A DNA stretch of 64,000 nt from Stenotrophomonas sp. ASS1 (GTDB lineage Bacteria > Pseudomonadota > Gammaproteobacteria > Xanthomonadales > Xanthomonadaceae): assembly GCF_004346925.1 (NCBI RefSeq), contig NZ_CP031167.1, forward strand, positions 2,624,001-2,688,000, given 5' to 3'. Numbering within the stretch: position 1 is the stretch's first letter; every line of letters begins with the position of its first letter. This document shows positions 60,305 to 64,000 of the stretch, one piece after another. A program made the position numbers and the translations under genes. The notes beneath the pieces were generated by a model. It searched no databases. It saw only the letters and a list, made by a program, of their open reading frames with translations, and was not told the origin of the DNA.

Positions 60305-61587
60305 AGACCGCACACCGCTGCCAGGTCATCGGCCAGCTGCCGCAGCTGCGCCGATCCCAGCGCCGCACACGTAATGCGCAGCCCATGTCCCGGCGCTGCC
60401 ACCGCGAACACTTCGCCTGCGCGCACATGCCATCCGCGCGAAGCCAGTGCCAGCACCTGCGGATGGCTGTCGGTTGGCAACGGCAGCCACAGGTTCAATC
60501 CTTCCATCGGTTGCGGTGTCGGCACGCCCCGCGCACGCAGCAGTTCCTGCAGCGACTGCAGGCGCTGCTGGTAACGCTCACCTGCCGAGGCGATCTTCGC
60601 CCGCTGCGTCGCCGACGCCAGCACCGAAGTCGCCGCATCCTGCAGCAGATGGCTGACCCAGCCGGTGCCGGACGCCAACCGCAACCGCAACCGCGATGCG
60701 GTCTCCTCATCGCAGGCCAGCCAGGCCAGCCGCAGGTCCGGACCCAGTGGCTTGGACAACGAACGCAGCACGGCCCAGCGACGACCATCCAGCGGCAGCA
60801 CCGAGTGATAGGCCTGCTGCGAAAGCAGCGCGTAGTGATCGTCGATCAGCACCGCCACCTGCGGGTAGGCCGCCAACAGCTGCCGCAACGCCCGCGCCCG
60901 CTTCGCATCCAGGCTGGCCCCGGTCGGGTTGTGTGCCCGCGGGGTCAGCAGCACCGCGCGTGCGCCGGCCTCCAGCGCCTGCCGCAGCGAATCGACCTGC
61001 ATGCCATGCGCGTCCACCGCCACCGGCAACGGCGCATGGCCCACCGCATTGAGCACGTTGAGGCTGCCGAGGAAGCACGGATCCTCCACCGCGATGCGAT
61101 CCCCCGGCAGCAGCCACGCCGCCAGCAGGCGTTCGATGCCGTCGACCGCGCCATGGGTCAGCTCCAGCGCATAGCCCTCCGGGCAGTCCGCATCCAGCGA
61201 GGCCCTTGCCAGCGCCTGCAACCTCGGGTCGACCGTGCCTACGCCGTACAAACGCGGCGCGGCCGGCGCCAGGCGCAGGTTCGGCAGCAGGCGCGGGTCC
61301 GGGTTGCCACCGGCGAGGTCCTGCAGCGCCAGCCCTGGTGTGCTGCCCTCGCGCGCCAGCGTCGGCGGCAATCCGCGCACCACCGTGCCACGACGGCCCG
61401 CCGTGCTGGCCAGGCCCGCCGCATCCAATCGCTTGTAGGCAGCGGCCACCGTATTGCGGTTCACCCCCAGCTGCTCGGCCAGCTCACGCACCGGCGGCAG
61501 CACGCTGCCAGCCAGCAGACGGCCCTTGCCGATGCCGTCGCGGATGCTGTCGAAGATCGACTCGGCGCTATGCCCGGTGATTTTCAT
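60301..61587 (-). CDS. MocR-family regulator (GntR helix plus aminotransferase domain)
   Basis: A 428-residue protein. N-terminal GntR winged helix (IRDGIGKGRLLAGSVLPPVRELAEQLGVNRNTVAAAYKRLDAAG), then a class I aminotransferase-like domain with PLP residues: Asn220-Pro221, Asp249 in IDDHYA, and Lys279 in RSLSKPLGPD. MocR proteins sense PLP or amino compounds. It is similar in build to PtsJ/PdxR. Its start lies next to two direct repeats and divergent from yggS, a PLP-homeostasis gene. The stop codon comes from a SMAG repeat. Confidence 0.88.
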   Translation of the reverse strand: MKITGHSAESIFDSIRDGIGKGRLLAGSVLPPVRELAEQLGVNRNTVAAAYKRLDAAGLASTAGRRGTVVRGLPPTLAREGSTPGLALQDLAGGNPDPRLLPNLRLAPAAPRLYGVGTVDPRLQALARASLDADCPEGYALELTHGAVDGIERLLAAWLLPGDRIAVEDPCFLGSLNVLNAVGHAPLPVAVDAHGMQVDSLRQALEAGARAVLLTPRAHNPTGASLDAKRARALRQLLAAYPQVAVLIDDHYALLSQQAYHSVLPLDGRRWAVLRSLSKPLGPDLRLAWLACDEETASRLRLRLASGTGWVSHLLQDAATSVLASATQRAKIASAGERYQQRLQSLQELLRARGVPTPQPMEGLNLWLPLPTDSHPQVLALASRGWHVRAGEVFAVAAPGHGLRITCAALGSAQLRQLADDLAAVCGL

Positions 61588-61588
61588 T

Positions 61589-61623
61589 TTGTCCTATGCC
61601 AAAATATCTCTTGTCCTGTGCCA
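61589..61623. promoter_or_regulatory. Direct repeats, candidate MocR operator
   Basis: TTGTCCTATGCCA (61589-61601) and TTGTCCTGTGCCA (61611-61623), 12 of 13 bases identical, start-to-start 22 bp (two helical turns), between the divergent MocR and yggS genes. MocR regulators commonly bind such paired direct repeats. Confidence 0.65.
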
Positions 61624-61663
61624 GTGTATCCCACCCTGGCCACCCTGCATTGGAGGTACCCGC

Positions 61664-62437
61664 ATGCCCCTTGCCGCTGCCGACTGGCCCGTCGCCCAGT
61701 CCGTTGAACAGATCGCCGCCAACCTGGTCACGGTGCGCCAACGCATCGCCGACGCCTGTGCACGTGTCGGCCGCGACCCGGCCAGCGTGCGCCTGCTGCC
61801 GGTCAGCAAGACCGTCGATGACGCCCGCATCCGCATGGCGGTGGCCGCAGGCTGTCACGAACTGGGCGAGAACAAGGTGCAGGAGGCGCAGCGCAAGGCC
61901 GAAGCAATGGCCGACCTGGGCGTGCACTGGTCGATAATCGGCCATCTGCAGACCAACAAGGCGCGCTACGTGGCACGCTTCGCCAGCGAGTTCCAGGCGC
62001 TGGACAGCCTGCGCGTGGCCGAGGCCCTGCAGCAGCGCCTGCAACTGGAAGACCGCACGCTGGATGTGTTCGTGCAGGTCAACACCTCGGCCGAACCGAG
62101 CAAGTACGGACTGGAACCCGACGCAGTCGAGGCCTTCGTGCAGCAGCTGCCGGCCTTCGATCGCCTGCGCGTGCGCGGCCTGATGACCCTGGCCATCTTC
62201 ACCCCCGAGGTCGAGCGCGTGCGCGCCTGCTTCGTGCGCCTACGTGACCTGCGCGACCAGCTGCAGCGCGTCGCCCCACCCGGCCTTGACCTGTCGCAGC
62301 TGTCGATGGGCATGTCCGGTGATTTCGAAGTGGCCATCGAGGAAGGTGCCACCGTGGTCCGCGTCGGCCAGGCCATCTTCGGTGCCCGCGCCACCCCGGA
62401 CAGCTTCTACTGGCCGAACAGCGGAGCCCCGGCATGA
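61664..62437 (+). CDS. yggS: PLP homeostasis protein, YggS/PROSC family
   Basis: A 257-residue alanine-racemase-like barrel. VRLLPVSKTVDDARIR has the PLP Lys at 49; ELGENKVQEAQRKAEAM, WSIIGHLQTNKARYV, VFVQVNTSAEPSKYGL and LSMGMSGDFEVAIEEGATVVRVGQAIFG are YggS signatures. It carries and releases PLP and keeps free PLP low. GGAGG lies eight bases before the ATG at 61664. Overlaps the amidotransferase gene by 4 bp. Confidence 0.95.
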   Translation: MPLAAADWPVAQSVEQIAANLVTVRQRIADACARVGRDPASVRLLPVSKTVDDARIRMAVAAGCHELGENKVQEAQRKAEAMADLGVHWSIIGHLQTNKARYVARFASEFQALDSLRVAEALQQRLQLEDRTLDVFVQVNTSAEPSKYGLEPDAVEAFVQQLPAFDRLRVRGLMTLAIFTPEVERVRACFVRLRDLRDQLQRVAPPGLDLSQLSMGMSGDFEVAIEEGATVVRVGQAIFGARATPDSFYWPNSGAPA

Positions 62438-63135
62438 AGCACGCGGTTGTGCTGCAACACGTTGCCTTTGAAGACCTCGGCACCCTGCAACCGTTGCTGC
62501 TGGCCCAAGGCTGGCAGCTGCAGGTGCTGCAGGCCGGTATCGACGCGCTGGACTCCGCCGCAACAGCCGACCTGCTGGTGGTGCTGGGCGGCCCGATCAG
62601 TGCCAATGACACAGCGACCTATCCCTTCGTCACCGACAGCATCGCCCTGCTGCAGCGCCGGCTGCAGCAGCAGCGGCCAACCCTGGGCATCTGCCTGGGT
62701 GCACAACTGATGGCGCGTGCACTCGGTGCCAGTGTCGCTCCCAGCGGCGGCAAGGAGATCGGCTTTGCGCCACTGCTGCTGACCGATGAAGGCCAGCGCT
62801 CGCCGCTGCAGGCCCTGCAGGGCATTCCGGTACTGCATTGGCATGGTGAGGCGTTCGACCTTCCGGCCGGTGCACGCCGCCTGGCCAGCACGCCGGCCTG
62901 CCGCCACCAGGCCTTCGCCATCGGCAACCACGCACTGGCCCTGCAATGCCATCCGGAACTGGACGCCCGCCAGTTCGAGCGTTGGCTGGTCGGCCACACG
63001 CTGGAGCTGGCCCAGGCCGGCATCGATCCGAATGATCTGCGCGCGCAGGCGCGTCGCTATGGCGCACCACTGGCCGCGGCCGCCACCGCGATGTTCGACC
63101 ATTGGCTGCAGGACCTGCCGGAGACACCGCGATGA
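62434..63135 (+). CDS. Class I glutamine amidotransferase (GMP synthase-like domain)
   Basis: A 233-residue stand-alone glutaminase domain. Nucleophile Cys87 in LGICLGAQLMARALG; His173 and Glu175 in LALQCHPELD complete the triad; LVVLGGPIS is the oxyanion strand region. No ammonia-using partner lies beside it, as is usual for this orphan group (YfeJ-like). ATGA overlap with yggS, and its own stop overlaps the next gene by 4 bp, so the three are co-translated. Confidence 0.88.
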   Translation: MKHAVVLQHVAFEDLGTLQPLLLAQGWQLQVLQAGIDALDSAATADLLVVLGGPISANDTATYPFVTDSIALLQRRLQQQRPTLGICLGAQLMARALGASVAPSGGKEIGFAPLLLTDEGQRSPLQALQGIPVLHWHGEAFDLPAGARRLASTPACRHQAFAIGNHALALQCHPELDARQFERWLVGHTLELAQAGIDPNDLRAQARRYGAPLAAAATAMFDHWLQDLPETPR

Positions 63136-63356
63136 ACTATCGATTGCAGATCCACCGCGATGGCGTCTATTGGGGCCACTTCGACTGCAGCGGCCCTGAT
63201 GCCCTGCAGCGCATGGACGCCATCGCGGCACAACTGCCTGCGGATCAGGGCTTCCAGCTGAAACGGCAGAAAGGTGTTGGCGAAGAGCGCATCCTGTCCA
63301 GCAATGCCGACGGCCTGCGCGTACTGGCTTCGCAGATCCAGTACCGCGACCTCTGA
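63132..63356 (+). CDS. Small hypothetical protein
   Basis: A 74-residue soluble protein (NYRLQIHRDGVYWGHFDCSG, FQLKRQKGVGEERILSSN, VLASQIQYRDL). Predicted alpha/beta, no signal. Start at 63132 overlaps the amidotransferase stop (ATGA). Function unknown; probably shares the yggS operon. Confidence 0.7.
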   Translation: MNYRLQIHRDGVYWGHFDCSGPDALQRMDAIAAQLPADQGFQLKRQKGVGEERILSSNADGLRVLASQIQYRDL

Positions 63357-63367
63357 TGATCGTCACG

Positions 63368-63421
63368 GTAGTGCCGGCCGCTGGCCGGTACTCGAATCTG
63401 CCGGCCAGCGGCCGGCACTAC
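63368..63421. repeat. SMAG pair as inverted repeat
   Basis: Forward copy from 63368 to about 63391 and reverse copy 63399-63421 (GTAGTGCCGGCC/GGCCGGCA). It separates the small hypothetical gene from the M15-like gene. Confidence 0.85.
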
Positions 63422-63454
63422 CGCGGCTGTTCGGCCGCGTGCGAAGCTTCACCG

Positions 63455-63961
63455 ATGCTGACCCTGCAACGCGGCAACCACCACGGACTGCTCATCGCCC
63501 CGCGCTGGCCCTCCACCCGCATCCAACTGGAAGAAGAGGTACTGCAACGCCTGCTCGACGCGCAGGCAATGCTGCCTGTGGGGCTGCGGCTACTGCTCAC
63601 CCGTGGCTTCGAACCCAGCCACAGCCGTCTCGGTGGCTTCCGCCGCCTGGTGCGTCGGCTCGGCATCACCCTCTTCCGTGCCTGTTATCCGCAGCGCCGG
63701 GATGAAGTCGACGCCATCTTCGGTGCCAACGGCCACGACATCGATGGCCGTCATGTCGATGTCTCACTGGTACTGCACGGCAAGCGGCTGCGGCTGCTGC
63801 CCCTGGGCGTGTTCACCCCACTGCGCTGGCAGGATCGTCGCGTTGCCCTTCATTCCGAAGCCGTCGCGCAGGTGAAGCGCAGCCTGCAGCAGTGCGGCTT
63901 CGAGCTGCATCACAACGCCACCGAAGCCCTGCAGATCCACTGCGACTATCGTCCGCGCTGA
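63455..63961 (+). CDS. Degenerate M15 (VanX-like) dipeptidase homologue
   Basis: A 168-residue cytoplasmic protein. LDAQAMLPVGLRLLLTRGFEP, NGHDIDGRHVDVSLVLHGKRL and the end LQIHCDYRP resemble D-Ala-D-Ala dipeptidase motifs (LP.GL...GYRP, SxHxxGxAVDVTLV, EWWHFDY). The zinc His-to-Asp spacing is one residue longer and the catalytic EWW is replaced by LQI, so the enzyme may be inactive or altered. Assignment is by eye and tentative. The region to the window end (63962-64000) holds no complete gene. Confidence 0.5.
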   Translation: MLTLQRGNHHGLLIAPRWPSTRIQLEEEVLQRLLDAQAMLPVGLRLLLTRGFEPSHSRLGGFRRLVRRLGITLFRACYPQRRDEVDAIFGANGHDIDGRHVDVSLVLHGKRLRLLPLGVFTPLRWQDRRVALHSEAVAQVKRSLQQCGFELHHNATEALQIHCDYRPR

Positions 63962-64000
63962 CGCCGCGGTGACCCATGCGTGCCGTGCCTCGCGCCATGG

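Noticed and set aside
63978..64000. Possible start of another plus-strand gene at the window end
   Set aside because: Only 23 bases are visible after the ATG and there is no convincing ribosome-binding site.

Overview
The window looks like chromosome of a Stenotrophomonas (S. maltophilia complex) or a close xanthomonad. The DNA is very GC-rich. Intergenic gaps are full of short GTAG-headed palindromes that match the published SMAG family of S. maltophilia. Several proteins are typical of xanthomonads: an alpha-amino acid ester hydrolase, a DUF2968 protein, an ImuA-ImuB-DnaE2 cassette and large propeller-type sensor kinases. I see no rRNA, tRNA, CRISPR array, prophage or complete insertion sequence.

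Layout. 1-3.7 kb: the tail of a tad (Flp pilus) locus (DUF3613 fragment, TadG-like protein), then DUF2968 and DUF4124 proteins. 3.9-4.7 kb: a chloroperoxidase-type hydrolase. 4.9-11.6 kb: a seven-gene minus-strand operon with nearly continuous stop/start overlaps (DoxX-like, AraC regulator, isochorismatase-like hydrolase, DoxX, Tat-exported amidohydrolase, AlgE-like porin, MFS exporter). It ends at a large palindrome. Divergent from it is a sensor kinase/LuxR response regulator pair (11.7-15.4 kb). 15.4-16.1 kb is a symmetrical repeat island. 16.1-25 kb: an MFS/LysR pair, two more amidohydrolases, an ankyrin lipoprotein, another LysR and small proteins. 25-31.6 kb: a TonB receptor and small envelope proteins. 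31.7-37.1 kb: the lactate operon lldP-lldR-lldD-dld, with two mirror-image operator candidates. 37.3-45.7 kb: an MgtC/SapB-family protein behind a candidate RBS-masking hairpin, an SDR, AraC, alpha-amino acid ester hydrolase, and MFS plus SnoaL-like with a divergent LysR. 45.8-48.6 kb: a large GH3 enzyme with a decayed N-terminal domain. 48.9-54.1 kb: VOC, AraC, fatty acid hydroxylase, and a LysR/DsbA/cyclase run. 54.4-59.6 kb: imuA-imuB-dnaE2, the SOS mutagenesis cassette, with a LexA-type box upstream. 59.7-64 kb: a small membrane protein, a MocR regulator divergent from the PLP-homeostasis gene yggS, a glutamine amidotransferase and a degenerate M15-like protein.

The least explained parts are non-coding. 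Three large stem-loops share a conserved loop of about 50 bases, while one copy has a different but still perfectly paired stem. Two 66-68 bp palindromes sit directly against stop codons at convergent gene ends. Two genes take their TAG stop codon from a SMAG repeat. Among coding regions, the seven-gene 4.9-11.6 kb operon is the best candidate for an undescribed pathway; its substrate cannot be read from sequence. All family assignments were made by reading motifs, without database searches.
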